Assembly (NCBI RefSeq): GCF_024586455.1
Contig: NC_065922.1
Coordinates: forward strand, 37,940,089-38,004,088
Reading direction: 5' to 3'
DNA from: Bactrocera neohumeralis
Taxonomy: Eukaryota; Arthropoda; Insecta; Diptera; Tephritidae
DNA: 64,000 nucleotides
The notes beneath the pieces are model-generated. The model was not told where the DNA came from. It searched no databases and worked only from the letters and a program-made list of their open reading frames with translations. The stretch's first letter is position 1. The number at the start of each line of letters is the position of its first letter. Made by a program: the position numbers and the translations under genes. This document shows, piece by piece, positions 12,619 to 24,729 of this stretch.

Positions 12619-13129
12619 TTTGGTAGGGACGATAGCCGCATACTGAATAATAATCCATTCGATTTTTTTATTTCAGACAACATGAACAGCCGCTATCACC
12701 ATGACCAGTGAACTACTTTTTTTTTGTTGGGGACTACTTTGATTTAAAAAAAATATATTAAAAATGTAAAAAACGAAAAAATTTTTTTTTTTTTGTACAT
12801 TTCAAAATCCAAATAAAAAGATATTAAAAAATTAAAATGATTGAATTTTGTTGTCGCATAAAAAAAATTTTCCTAAAAAGTGGTAAAATGTATGCGTTCG
12901 CATGAGAGTACCCCCTTAACTTTGATAACGTTGAAATTAATTTTGCTCTCAATATTGCCACTACTCTTATATTGTAATATAATTGTGCCAAAATGTAGGC
13001 TACAATAATAACACTTGCTTGTATATTACGTACGCCGAAATGTAGGCAACATTTTTTAATTATTTTAGATTGATATGTGCTTAGCTCTACTGAAATTATC
13101 TGAAACTATGTACATACAATTATTTAAAT

Positions 13130-13350
13130 CAGTGAGACGACCTGAGCTGATTTAGCCATTTCCATACTCGAAATAGTCCCCCGGTTTTTGAATTATTGAT
13201 CTGAAATTCCATTTCTCCCAAAGGAGCTGCTTATTTGTGCCGCTATTGATATCGAACGACTTTAGTATTTAGCAGCCATACAAAATGATCGATCAAAATC
13301 AAGTTAATGTATATACAACTTTTTTATTATACAAGATATCTTCACGGAAA
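13130..13350 (+). repeat. short copy of the module-type dispersed repeat
   Basis: Reads cgacctgagctgatttagcc, ctcgaaatagtcccccggtttttgaa, atatcgaacgactttagtatttagcagccatacaaaatgatcgatcaaaatcaag: the start of the 480-960 family, truncated after one module. Confidence 0.6.
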
Positions 13351-15250
13351 CAGTAGGCAGAAACAACTCTTTATCATAAACGTAATATACATTTATGTTT
13401 TAATACTTTTATTATGCATGTAACATGTCCAAAACAATATCTCTATAAATTTGCTCATATATTTCAGTTATTAAACTGTGAGGAGCATAGTGCCACCCTA
13501 ATGCACTTACATTTCATAACAATACTCATTAAGCTTTACGTTCACACATATTTATAAACGCAAAAACCATAGAATACGACAAGTTAGTGGCAGCAGGTGG
13601 CAGCCACATTGTTATAGTTCTTGCCGACGAGTGCGCTTAGATGTTCATGAACTCAAAAGTTACATACGCGTATACACACATATGTACAAGCATACGAACA
13701 TAGATAATGTGCACTTGTGAATGAGTATTAATGAAGGGATGTTACTAAATATGAAACAATGTGCCACCGTCTCACGTCCACGCCTACTTGCGCTTATTGT
13801 TCTAAAACAAAAGGCAGTAGAGCAGAGCAACGACAGCACCGCCATGGCCCGCAATGCACCGCGCCGCTCCCCGGAAAGTTCATGCTGCAAAAGTGAGCAA
13901 TTGTCTGCAGGCGTTCATTTAATGCTGAGCATTGTGTGTGTTGGCGCCTCACTAGCGCACAGGAAAATAAGCACTGAAGGCACACTAGCACACTGACACA
14001 CACACACACATGCGCAGAGACAGTGAAGCAAGCAGCAGCTCACACCTTTTCTGTCAGTCAGGCAACAGCCTGTTAAGCACTTATTGCATTTAATTTGTTT
14101 ATGGTCTTGCGACCTCATTAAATATTGATTTCCCCACAAGAGGCACACCAACATGCATACATATATATTTATATGTATATGAATGCGTATATATAGAGCA
14201 ATGCTGTCAGTGGCTGACACACAATGTGCATGGCAGAAATGCACGAACTTCCGAAAAAACGGCATAAACCTGCAACGCAGCCCTTAGTGGCACTCACCTC
14301 TTTCGCCCTTAAATGGAAAACAAAGCAACAACAATAAGAAAGTGATACGTGTGGTTTTTGCGGTTGACATTTTGTAGCATATTTGACACACTTGTGCATT
14401 ATAACTAACAACAACAACGACAACTTGTCACATAAGCTCACGCTACTAACTACCTTCTTGCCACTGCCGCATATATTCGTATATTTCTTGCTGAACTTAT
14501 GTAATTGTGCACTCGCATGTCGGCCAAAATGGATAGTGCCATGAAAGTAACACAAACTTACATCCAAACATATACGTATACATATGCAGACACATGCGTA
14601 TCTATGCGCACACATGCAGGTTGTATGCTGAGAGCCAATATAAGTGGATTAAAACAATGCCTCAAAAGTTGTGGCATATTCTTAGTCAATAGCAGGGCAC
14701 ATGCCAATTTGCTTATTTGAAAATTTACGCACACACATATATACGCACACATTCCAACGCATGTATGTATTGGCAAACGCGCGTGTCAACCAGCATACTA
14801 GTTATCTTGCTGATCCTGTGATGAGTGACTAATATCTGCAGGCGCACTCAAGCTTATACATACACATTAATCCATAAATTTTATATTATATGTACGTATG
14901 TATGTAAATAGGCTTAGCCTTCTCCTGCTGCATGTATGTATGTTAGCTAAATCTCATATAAATTTTTGGCACAGCATTTAGAATTTAGCTCTTATTTTTA
15001 TTGCAAATTTTCATTCATTTATTTTATATAGTCTAGCTGAGAGGAATTTAGTAAAATAGTTAGAATCTGTGTTGGCTACAAAGGTTGTCCAAAAATTACT
15101 TAACCTATCAAAGACAAATATTAATATCTTTACATATTTGAAATTAAAGGAGCAAGTTGAATATATGATTGAATTAATGAAGCAAAGGCAAATCAAGCCT
15201 ATATGAACTCTTCATAAAATTACTTATTGTTAACTCAAAAAAAAAATCAA
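13351..15250. other. non-coding, microsatellite-rich spacer
   Basis: Many short CA, TATGTA and ACATACAT runs (for example 13996-14010). Open frames on both strands are composed of CA/TG-repeat translation (CVCVCVC-type) and are not genes. Confidence 0.5.
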
Positions 15251-15469
15251 CAATTTGTTTAGGAATCCTTCGCAAAAACTAGCTGAGTTAACGCAAAATG
15301 TGTGGACTTCCTCTCGTGCGCTTTATTTTCAATTCAAACCATGCCTAAATCTTATTTCTTTTCACATGCCCACACTTTGTCCTGCCATAAGTTCTGTTAC
15401 ATGTTCAGGTTGTTACAAAAATGAAACTTTAATAAATGTTTTATTAAGTTTAGTTACGTTAATTTGGTA

Positions 15470-16150
15470 AAACACATACCAAGCGATGCACCAAACCTGA
15501 TTCAAAATGGTCCAATATATTACAAATTGGACTTCCATTGCTTTTAAGCCACTGCTGAGTGGTTTTTGCTCTGTGTACTGGAGTAAAATCTTCACTGAAA
15601 ATCCAATGCTCTTCATGGAACAAAATATTGCCTAACTATTTGCCATGCCCTCTTAAACATCTTACTGGTACACTTTTGACACAGTTTTAATCCCTTTTTC
15701 ACAGAAGTGAAGTGGTGTAACGTCTTTATAGCAGACTATCCACAAACCATTACAGCAGCTGGTTAGTGACCCCATTGAACGCTTTGAATAACATTTATTG
15801 CGTCTTTAGAAGTTTTTGCGTAGATTTTATCGTTTTGTTTAGTAAAAACTTCTTCAGCAGCAAAAAGTTTTGTCTCTGTCAAAAGGAGACAGAGAGGTTC
15901 ATTGTCATTGGCCGAAACTGTAGAAACTGACAGCATCTGTTAAGTCTAATTTACTTCAAGCTCGTTGTTAGATGAATACGAATTGATCGACTGTAGGCTT
16001 TCATGTCGATATCAACTGGAATAAGTTTTAACATTTATCTTTTCGATATATCCATTTCCCTCGACATAATTTTCTGTTGTCTTAGAAGACTTCTGCAAAG
16101 GCGTTCGCAAACAGTTTTTAAGGCTGAATTGGTCATCTTTTGTAGGCATT
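15470..16150 (-). pseudogene. Tc1/mariner-superfamily transposase remnant
   Basis: The reverse strand reads FAAEEVFTKQNDKIYAKTSK, then VMVCG, CYKDVTPLHFCEKGIKTVSK, and after frameshifts NILFHEEHWIFSEDF, PVHRAKTTQQWLKSN. These match in order a known Tc1-like transposase type (HFCEKGVKT, QDxAPAHKAKTTQ) in its catalytic core. Several shifts and stops, and a QD to ED change at the second catalytic block, make it dead. Ends not located. Confidence 0.65.
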
Positions 16151-16451
16151 TGGGAAAAAGAAGAAACTAATATATTTCACTTGAGCTTTTTTACACCAAT
16201 GAAAAGTAGTCAGCGCAATTCGATGGTCTTTAGATTCCTATTTAATTGTCAATTAGTAAAAGCTAACAATGAACAGATCATAATATGAGCTAACGTGCAA
16301 AAACTAGTTTTCTGGGAAAAACAAAAGGCATCTCATCTTCCATCCGAATCAACTAAAAAGTGGAAATTGATTTTTTGACACCTAAGAGCCCTTTTCGTAG
16401 ACCAGGTCACATATAAGGATAGACACTGCATACAAATTAGAAAAAAACAAG

Positions 16452-16600
16452 TAAGGAAGGGATAAGTTTGGGTGCAACCGAACTTTTATACTCTTGCAAC
16501 TTGCCAGAATCAAAGCCAGGGCAATACCTTAAGGTGCAAAACGTCAACCAATTGATCGGAAACGAATTAACTCTCTATATATATTTTACACCTTAAGGCA
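16452..16600 (+). repeat. fragment of the 57138-type dispersed repeat (left end)
   Basis: Reads gggataagtttgggtgcaaccgaacttttatactcttgcaac, the left-end signature (TTCGGGTG...CCGAA, then ttttatactc) of the longer element at 57138-58172. Only the first 100 or so bases are recognisable. Confidence 0.6.
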
Positions 16601-17280
16601 ACTCATACTCTGACCGGCATATTCGACATAAAGTTTGTTAGAAAAACGAGACTCATCATCAACATACCAAGTCATAAGGTACCAGGTATGAATGCTCAGC
16701 ACATTATATGTGATATACGATTATAATCAAGACTGTAGTTTTATTTACTTTGGAGATAACAATGCAAAAGAACAGAAAATTCCATGTTAAATACAGAGGA
16801 AAAGTAACGTTTAAAAATAAATAGTATCGAACTCAATTTAAGAGGCATTTTTGGAAACAAAGAGTTTAAAAATGTATCCAATTCCATTTTTGAGAGTCAG
16901 TTGAACAGGTTCATTAGACGACTGCATGTTGTGGCCTCAGAAGAGCTTATATATTACTAGTAATTTGATAGATCCTGTGTACTAATTATTACCAGTAATG
17001 TGACTATGAGAAGTCATAACTGAATTTCAAGGCTGGTAATATGAGAAGTATGTATATCGTTGTGGTTATTCGGTGATTTCGGTGGGATTTCAATGGTTCG
17101 CAATGAGGAAGATATTCATTATACAAATTGTAGTTTTAAATTATGAATATATTCGGATGAAATATGAATAGTTTCAATTTATAGAAAATGTACTAATCTT
17201 GACTCACAATTCCTTGACAGTCTGTATTTGTAGTTTTACACACAGCCTTTTCAAATTCGAGCAAGAGTTATTGAGATACA
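16601..17280. other. non-coding, nothing identified
   Basis: AT-rich sequence without recognisable coding or repeat content. Confidence 0.45.
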
Positions 17281-17832
17281 AGTTTTTAATTTTTTTTCGA
17301 AGATCCGATTTGTCCTCTTAAAGCATACGACAGATGAACTCTCTTTTTATTTTTTTTTTCGAAAATCCAATTTGACCTCTTAAAGCATTTGGCCAATGAA
17401 CTTAGTAATATATTTTATAACGATGATATTAATAGGCTCAAATTCGAAATTCGAAGTAAAATATTTCGAATTTCGAAGTTAACTTCGAAAAACTGAAATA
17501 TTGCTTTTTACTTATGACTCAATCTCTCTTATTATTTTTTTTTGAAGATCCGATTAGACCTCTTAGAGCATTTTGCCAATGAACTTAGTAATATATTTTA
17601 TAACTATGTTATTAATAGGCTCAATTTCGAAATTCGAAGTAAAATATTTCGAATTTCGAATTTAACTTCGAAAAACTGAAAGATTACTTTTTACTTATGC
17701 CTGGCAAAATGCTTTGGTTAATAAATAGGCTCAATTTCGAAATTCGAAGTAAAATATTTCGACTTTCGAATTTAACTTCGAAAAACTGAAAGATTACTTT
17801 TTACTTATGCCTGGCAAAATGCTTTGGTTTAA
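17281..17832. repeat. TTCGAA-rich tandem repeat
   Basis: Three copies of a block reading aataggctcaatttcgaaat tcgaagtaaaatatttcgaa (starts near 17430, 17615 and 17725), the first two preceded by gaagatccgattagacctcttaNagcat and followed by aacttcgaaaaactgaaa. The spacing is about 185 then 110 bases. The core is self-complementary (ttcgaaattcgaa / ttcgaatttcgaa). Confidence 0.75.
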
Positions 17833-19130
17833 TATCCTGGAGAAAAAAATTGACTTTATAGATGTGTATTATTATTAAGTGCTTTTAAAGTGAACTATGG
17901 ACAGTACGGAATTTGTAATATTTATTTGTTAATCGAGAAAAGTTCATATTTACCCTCTCCACTTTAATTTCTAAAACAATATTCAAAACAAATAATATTA
18001 ATTTTAATGATATACACACATAGGTGTGTGTACGTTTTACAGCTATTAGCAAACACAAATGAATTGTGAATATTACTCATACGCAGCGTGGCACACACTG
18101 ACGAAGTTATAGTGAGCGAACACTTATGCAAACAACTATTTTAATTTTATTAGAGGTGAAGTTAATTTTCTGTAATTTCAATTAAATTCTAAGTGATGTT
18201 AAAATAAATATGTTAATAAAAAATAAATTTTATATTTATAAGCAAGGTGGCTTGAGGGACTGATTGATATACATACATAAAAAAGTTTCTGCTAAGAAAT
18301 AAAATTTTTTCACTGATTTTCTGATAAAATGTAAGAAAAAAAATAATGGAACCAACTTAAATCTCATTCGCATGACGTAACATATGAATAAAACACTGTC
18401 TCTAAAAAATTACTTTTTACTAATCCTGCACAGAAACCAGCAGCGCTCAGTTACCTAAATAATACTATTATTTGGAACTTAAGTCGGTTATTATCTGCGA
18501 TTATCAGTGGCATTTCTTCTTCCATTTTATATCACGTTCAGATTTGCCATGACACAAAAATAAATATTTGTACCCACAATGCATTAGAATTAAGTGGACT
18601 TTATCCCTGCAGTATTACCTTAACCAAGTGTGGCATTATATGCCTAATACATACATATATTAATGCAACAACTAGGGTGAGCAATTATCCCATAAAGCGC
18701 TTGATGGTCAAAGCGAGTGCTAAAGTGGATAAGCTCATTGCCGAGTGGGCCCCCACTGAAATGTGATATTGAGTTTAAAACAAAGTACACAAGATTGCCT
18801 ACATACACGTGTGTAATTCGGTCTATGTAAATATGCTGGTATATAAATATTAAATGGGCGACATGTATAGGAAGACATTCCAAGTGGAAATGTCTTAATA
18901 GGCAATAGTCAATAGCGGTTGCTTGGAATATACATAGGTATAGTTTTATACGGGCGTTGGGCAAATACATGCTCTGTTATGTGTTTAAAACATATGTATG
19001 TGGGGGGGTACATATAAATTCTTGTGTGTAAATAAATGTCGTGTCATGTCAACACCCACTTATTTGCTTCCGTCTTTGCTGATTTTCCACTTTCTTGCTG
19101 CTTTGCTGCAACGCACACTGTGAAAAATGT
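17833..19130. other. non-coding spacer
   Basis: AT-rich with no family recognised; the reverse frame at 18644-18970 has no convincing protein features. Confidence 0.45.
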
Positions 19131-19135
19131 AATTG

Positions 19136-19940
19136 TCGCGAAACTAGGGTAGAACTAGTTCAACTAGGTACAGTATTAGTTAGCGTGGGTGTAAGATATT
19201 AAAATATGTACTGAATTTATATTTTTCGATATTCGAAAAGTTAATAAAAATTAATAATTTCGCAAAATTAGTGCATAACTAGTTCAGTTAGGTATAGTAT
19301 TAGTTAGCGTGAATGCAATATTTGAAATTATATAAAAAAATGATATTCTTCGATATGCGAAAAGTTACTAGTTCACTTTGGTACAGTTTTAGCGATATTG
19401 CAAAAAAAGTTAATAAAAATTTATATTTTCATATTCGAAAAGTTAAATGAAATTAATAGTGTAGAACTAGTTCACTTTGGTACAGTACTAGTTATCTTGA
19501 GTGCAAAATATGAAATTATATAAAGAATGTATATTTTTCGATATTCGAAAAGTTAAATGAAAGCAATATTTTCGCGAAACTAGTGTAGAACTAGTTCACT
19601 TTGGTACAGTACTAGTTAGCGTGAGTGCAAAATATGAAAATATATAATAAATTCATATTTTTTGATATTCGAAAAGTTAAATGAAATCAATATTTTCATC
19701 AAACTAGTGTAGAACTAGTTCACTTTGGTACAGTACTAGTTATCTTGAGCGCAAAATATGAAATTATATAAAGAATGTATATTTTTCGATATTCGAAAAC
19801 TTAAATGAAAGCAATATTTTCGCGAAACTAGTGTAGAACTAGTTCACTTTGGTGCAGTACTGGTTAGCGTGAGTGCAAAATATGCAATTATATAAAGAAT
19901 TTATATATTTCGATATTCGAAAAGTTAAATGAAATCAACT
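19136..19940. repeat. 124-bp tandem repeat (minisatellite), seven units
   Basis: The word AACTAGTT recurs at 19153, 19277, 19366 (as TACTAGTT), 19465, 19589, 19713 and 19837. Four of the six intervals are exactly 124 bases; the others are 89 and 99 (deleted units). Each unit has gtagaactagttcactttgg, tacagtactagttagcgtga, a gtgcaaaatatgaaattata segment, and ttcgatattcgaaaagttaa. Within units, ACTAGT and ATATTCGAA-type palindromes recur. Confidence 0.92.
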
Positions 19941-20847
19941 GTTCGCAGAGAAGGTTTCTGGTACGAAATTTCCGTACTTTTTATACAATTTGGCGACAAT
20001 TAGGTGAAAAAAGTACCAGTCTTCTCTATTGTGTTATACCTTTTAGGTATGTATACTCGTAAAAAAATATTTAGATATATGTATATTTATATAACATCAC
20101 ACTTTGCCATTGTTATTACGATTTGTGGCCTCTAGCTTGTAGCGTGTGATTTTATAATATCGTAAAGGTATTCTCTTTACACACTAATCTAATTAATTAA
20201 TTATTCAAGTGCTAACCACAAGCGATTTCTTGGGAATTGCATGGCACTGAATTTTCATAGACGCACTTATGTATCTATGTATGCAAATGTGAAAAACAGA
20301 TATCCCACCCGATGAAATCAAAGCTTTGAAGAAAAAAAGCGAATTTTCAAGGAAGGAAAAAGCAGTTTAAATTAACAGAAAATTTCCTATGTTTAATTTT
20401 ATAAACACCAGTATTTTTTTTAGATTGAGAAAAATTTAATAGTTTTTCTTCAATGAAAAGCAGAAGCGTTCGAGCAGAAAGCAATCAAAGCAATAAAAAA
20501 GTAGAAAAAAGAAATATCTGCACATAAGGTATTTTAATGGATGTTGTTGTTATTTTTGTTTTTTTTCGAAAAAATTTATTTTAATTTATAAGGCGTGCTT
20601 TACGGTATTTTATTGATTACAATTGCTTTTATATACAAATACTCATAAATGTATTTTCCTCCATATATATAGTACATATCGTGACTTAAAATGCAAAATA
20701 ACGTAACTTCACTTTTAATAAGTTTACAGGCGAAGGAAAGCCGATAAAATGAAACCACTCATATTGAAAGAAAATTTGGGTTTTGGTTATAAAATGGTTA
20801 TATATTGGTTAGATATTGGTTATAACTGAGAATGGAAACTTGAAAAT
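19941..20847. other. non-coding spacer
   Basis: AT-rich sequence between the satellite and the inverted-repeat element; no gene recognised. Confidence 0.45.
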
Positions 20848-22343
20848 TTACGATATTACATATATAATATCGTCCCCTCAATATAACAATAGCGTATGTG
20901 CTCATACGCCATTATTTTTTTATTGCATATATAGAATCTCCATCATTGATTCTATGTCTGGTCAAAATTTCGTCAAATTCTACTTCCACAAAGTGGGTCA
21001 AAATGTCATTGGAAAAAATGGTGTATAATTTCATGTTCAAAAGTTTCCTTCAATAAGTGTATAAGCTCATATGCGCTATTTTGCTTGAAATTGCTACTGC
21101 AAAGTTGTTAAAAGAATAATAGTGTATGCGCATTATACTCCATTTTAGCCTGTAGAAATAAATACAATTTATCAAAACTTTAACTCATAAAATAGCTTAT
21201 AATAATATACACTATTGTTTGAGAAATAGTTTTATTCCGACCATTTCTATACGCCACATAAGCTGTTTTATTTTCAATACAAATTCGAAAGTTTTATCAG
21301 AAATTTACAAGAGTAGTAGCCTATGCGATTTTTACGTTGTTTTGACTACATGAATGCCAAGGAAATATTGTAGTCATTTGAAATTTCAGCTTGCAAATTC
21401 ATTTCGCAGAGAAAGTTTGTTCATTAAAAATATGGATTTTAAACATCTGAGTGAGTATCGTCTTTTATATAATGTAAGTGAAGTAAGTAAGGTAAATATC
21501 AACAGGCTGTGACACGAAACCACCAGTCGTTGTGGAAATTGCTCCAAAGACAGATGAGTTTGATTTCGCTGTGGGATTGCCGGACATAGAGATACCTCAA
21601 AAAGAAGTGTTCAACTTTTCGTTTAGTGGCAAATACAATAAAAAGCTGCCAATTTGTAATCGAAAGCTGCATGATCTTCAAAATTTGTGCAAAAAGGGTG
21701 TAATTCCTCGTGGCTCGCAGTCATTTTTTTTTTAACTTACGAGGTGGAAACAAGCGAAATTGTTTAGATGAGCCAGATGTAGCAGAGGAAGAGAATGAAG
21801 ACGAATGAATTTCTAGTTATTTTTGATTCACGCAATGTATACCTTCATTTGTCACAATTTTTGGTTTATAATAACCCAAATTGGAAAGTAATGAATAAAT
21901 GCCACTGAATTAACAAAACTATGAATTAATTACTGTTTTATAATCTTACAAAATGATATTTTTGAGATCAAATATTTTAATAAAAATACCTTAAAATTAT
22001 TGAATAAAACAGCGTATACCATACAAAATAAAATAGTGTATCAGATACATCATACGAATTCCTTAAAAAATAAAATGGCCTATATGGAGGACTTGCGCCT
22101 TGAATAACATAATTATGGCCTTAAAGGATCGTAGAATAAAAAAACTTGGTAAATTTAAAGACAAGAAACGGTATAAGGTACTCATCGAAAAATCCACTAT
22201 GAAGAATTTTTATTTACCGCGATATTGAGGTTTTAATAGACATCTAATTTGACAAAAACTTTAAACACGATTTTCTCAAAACCCAAAAAAAAATTATACG
22301 CTATTGTTATATTGAGGGGACGATATGATATAGTGAATCGTAA
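20848..22343 (+). mobile_element. inverted-repeat DNA element of unknown class
   Basis: Left cccctcaatataacaatagc-gtat (20874-20897) is repeated exactly inverted at 22296-22319. The similarity extends outwards to ttacgat at 20848 and its complement at 22343, about 48 bases with mismatches. The 1.45-kb interior carries a short protein remnant (21432-21808) and several degenerate copies of an AATAGCGTAT-like word in both directions. No transposase catalytic motif is visible, so the class is unknown; an internally deleted DNA transposon is most likely. Confidence 0.7.
21432..21808 (+). pseudogene. protein remnant of the inverted-repeat element, not recognised
   Basis: ATG at 21432 reads MDFKHLSEYRLLYN, then a possible 42-base or shorter intron or a shift. 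It then runs PPVVVEIAPKTDEFDFAVGL, IPQKEVFNFSFSGKYNKKLP and KLHDLQNLCKKGVIPRG, a frameshift at a T-run near 21725, then a tail ending in acidic residues (EEENEDE) and TGA at 21806. It looks like the C-terminal end of a transposon protein, but I do not recognise the family. Confidence 0.4.
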
Positions 22344-22456
22344 GCGATAAAAAACTCAATTTCTACTTTTTGCATGATAAGTTGTTTTGCATTTAAGGCC
22401 TAAACTACAAAACAACGTATCATAAAAAATTTCAAAATTGAGTGTTTACGATTCAC
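22333..22456. repeat. 124-bp imperfect palindrome (hairpin)
   Basis: The arms gtgaatcgtaa...actcaattt...tgataagttgtttt and aaaacaacgtatca...aaattgagtg...ttacgattcac are inverted copies around AAGGCCT near 22398. The outer 11 bases match perfectly. It overlaps the right end of the inverted-repeat element. Confidence 0.8.
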
Positions 22457-23100
22457 CACATCATATTTTATATATGTAGATACAAAATTATAGCTTTTGC
22501 TATCATATACAACAAGTTATAACCGAAAAACAAATTTCGTTTCTATACGAACAGTTTTTTTAATCGTTTTTTAATTTTTTGCAAACTTATAAAAACTGAT
22601 GTTACATTATTTTGTATTTCAGTTGACGATGTGTATGTTTTTATCTGTGCTTATTTTGTATTATTTGCTCCATTGAGTGCGAAATTATAAAAACAGTAAT
22701 AATCTTTCTCGTTTTGCCGTTTTTTCTGTGTTCGCCGTTGATTAATTGACAGTTTTGCCAACAAATTTTGGCAACACAATACTGCTCTTAAGCGAGAGTA
22801 ATATTTCATACAAATATCTTTTTTTTGCTTTTTACTTGCTTGTGCACTATTACTACTACTTAAATGTTTGTTTATTAATAATGTTTTGTTGTGCAAATGC
22901 TTTTAGTGTAATGTGTGTGAGGTTATAGGAATAAACTCAAAACAAAAAAGCAATGCATATCACTTTTTAGACAAAAAGTGAATAATGTTCAAGCACGCGT
23001 TCGATGACTTTTTTATATGTTTGAATTATTTAATTGTTTGAATTTTTTGCCCGTTTTTTGGCAAAGATCAAAATTTTTTAATAATCCTAGTTCCAACCAT
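22457..23100. other. non-coding spacer
   Basis: AT-rich; no family recognised. Confidence 0.4.
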
Positions 23101-23342
23101 AGAGAGGATAAAGAAGGTCCACATCATGTCAGAAGTGTTGAAAATAGTAGTTTCGAGAAAAACGCGATTAAAGATTTGAGTCTAACTGCGGGCAGTCTAT
23201 ACGCTGCGTCACTAAAATAGCTATAAGTCGGTAAATAATAGGAATTTTAAAAATTCCTTTGGGGAATATATTCTTAAAGGTCCAGTCTTTAAGAATATGC
23301 AAAAAAAATCGATTTTTTCAAAATTCTAGAATACCCCCTTAA
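23101..23342. repeat. half of a TTAA-type MITE
   Basis: Ends atcgattttttcaaaattctagaatacccccTTAA, the same terminal pattern as 11667-12919 and 48347-48894, preceded by gttgaaaatagtagtttcga. The opposite end was not found, so it is partial. Confidence 0.55.
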
Positions 23343-23439
23343 GAAAATAATATTTACTTTATTTTGAAATTACCATCGGTTCGGAAAAAATCGGTATACT
23401 ACTATGAGAAAAATATAGTAACACTTAATTCATAATTTT

Positions 23440-24560
23440 AAAATGCTTAATTTATTCTTCGCAATCTATGCCTTCTCAAACTAATCCCTCTTGGTCTTAA
23501 TACACTTTGTGCCAACGTTTTTTAAAATCATCGAAACAGTTTCCGGAATAGCTTTCAATGCGCGTAGCGATTCACGTCTAATGGCTTCAATTTACTCAAA
23601 AAAGTTTCCCCGGAGCGATTGTTTGAGTTTGATGAATAGCCAGAAGTCACACGGAGCTAAATCAGGTGAATACGGTGGTTGCGGCACGATATTCCTTAAA
23701 AATTTGGTGAAAAGCTCACGAACAATCAATGCAGTATGCGACGGTGCATTATCATAGTGCAAAAACCAAGAGTTGTCGGCCCATAATTCCGGTCTCTTTA
23801 CACGAATAGCTTCGCGCAAACGACGCATAATACACAAATAGTGTTTCTTGTTTACAGTTTGGTCAGACGGAAGGAATCCGGATGGCACCACTCTTCTATA
23901 ATCGAAGAGATCTGTCAACATAATTATATAAACAACATAAATTTTTAACCTGCTTTGACGTGGCTTCGGCTGATCTTTGCGACGATATTCGGCCGATTGA
24001 TCGTTTGTTTCCAGTTAATAAGCATAGATTCTTGATTCATGGCCAGTAATAAAACGTTTTACTATATTTTGCTAGTTGGGAAAGCATTGTTTCACAGATT
24101 TTAAAGCGACGCTGCTTTTCGAAAATATTTAACGATTTTATAACCAATCGTGCTTTCACTTAATTAGGCTCAAGATCTATAGATCTTTCAAAATGGTTTT
24201 TACTGATCCTTCCCATATTCCAACGCTGCCAGTAAGATCTCTGACTGTTAATCGTCGATTATCAAGAACTAATTTCTTTATTTTATTGAAGAAAATTGAT
24301 GTTGATCATCAGTTGATGTTGATGGCCGTTCTGGACGTTGTTCGTCGTCAACGCGTTTTCGACCCTTTCTGAATAATTTTAAAAACACTTGCTCGTGACA
24401 AACAGTTATCACAGAAGAATATTTCTGAATATTTCGGCCTCAGAATTGCGATTCCGCACAGAAAATTTATTGGAGATACTTGTTGAATGTTTCACTCATC
24501 GTAAAAATCGTCGAATGAACCTTATATACTTCAGAAAGACAAGCGTATACTAAACACGAA
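23440..24560 (-). pseudogene. mariner transposase pseudogene, near full length
   Basis: Reverse-strand reading from about 24500: FRKGRKRVDDEQRPERPSTS, then FITGHESRIYAY, DQSAEYRRKDQPKPRQSR, LTDLFDYRRVVPSGFLPSDQ, SWFLHYDNAPSHTALIVREL, PQPPYSPDLAPCDFWLF and RRESLRALKAIPE. The second and third catalytic Asp (HYDN; PDLAPCD) are present, but the first (GDES) is His (GHES), and stops and shifts break the N-terminal half. A continuous frame remains at 23592-23921. Confidence 0.88.
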
Positions 24561-24729
24561 TGATTATTTCGATGTGACATTTGGCACAGATGTCACTGAC
24601 AGTCATACCAAGGAAAAAAAATGGCTTTTCGCGCGCAATTTACATTAAAAAGTCTTACCATTTTTTGCCCATAGAAGTAAGTGTTGTTTCTAAGCATCTA
24701 AAATGGCAAATACAAAAATTCCTAAGATG

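Larger units (their letters stand above)
11667..12919. mobile_element. TTAA-flanked MITE-like element carrying a nested mariner
   Basis: It starts TTAAggggtattctcatgta (11667) and ends catgagagtacccccTTAA (12919), an inverted repeat with TTAA at both ends. Inner flanks carry tcgaaaaatcgattttt-type words. No protein is encoded apart from the mariner inserted at about 12080-12618. TTAA flanks suggest piggyBac-type integration; this is unproven. Confidence 0.7.

Noticed and set aside
13794..14776. Several Cys/Val-rich open frames on the reverse strand
   Set aside because: They translate CA/TG and ATAC microsatellites in more than one frame.
19136..19940. CRISPR-like array
   Set aside because: Units are contiguous with no unique spacers, and the genome is eukaryotic.
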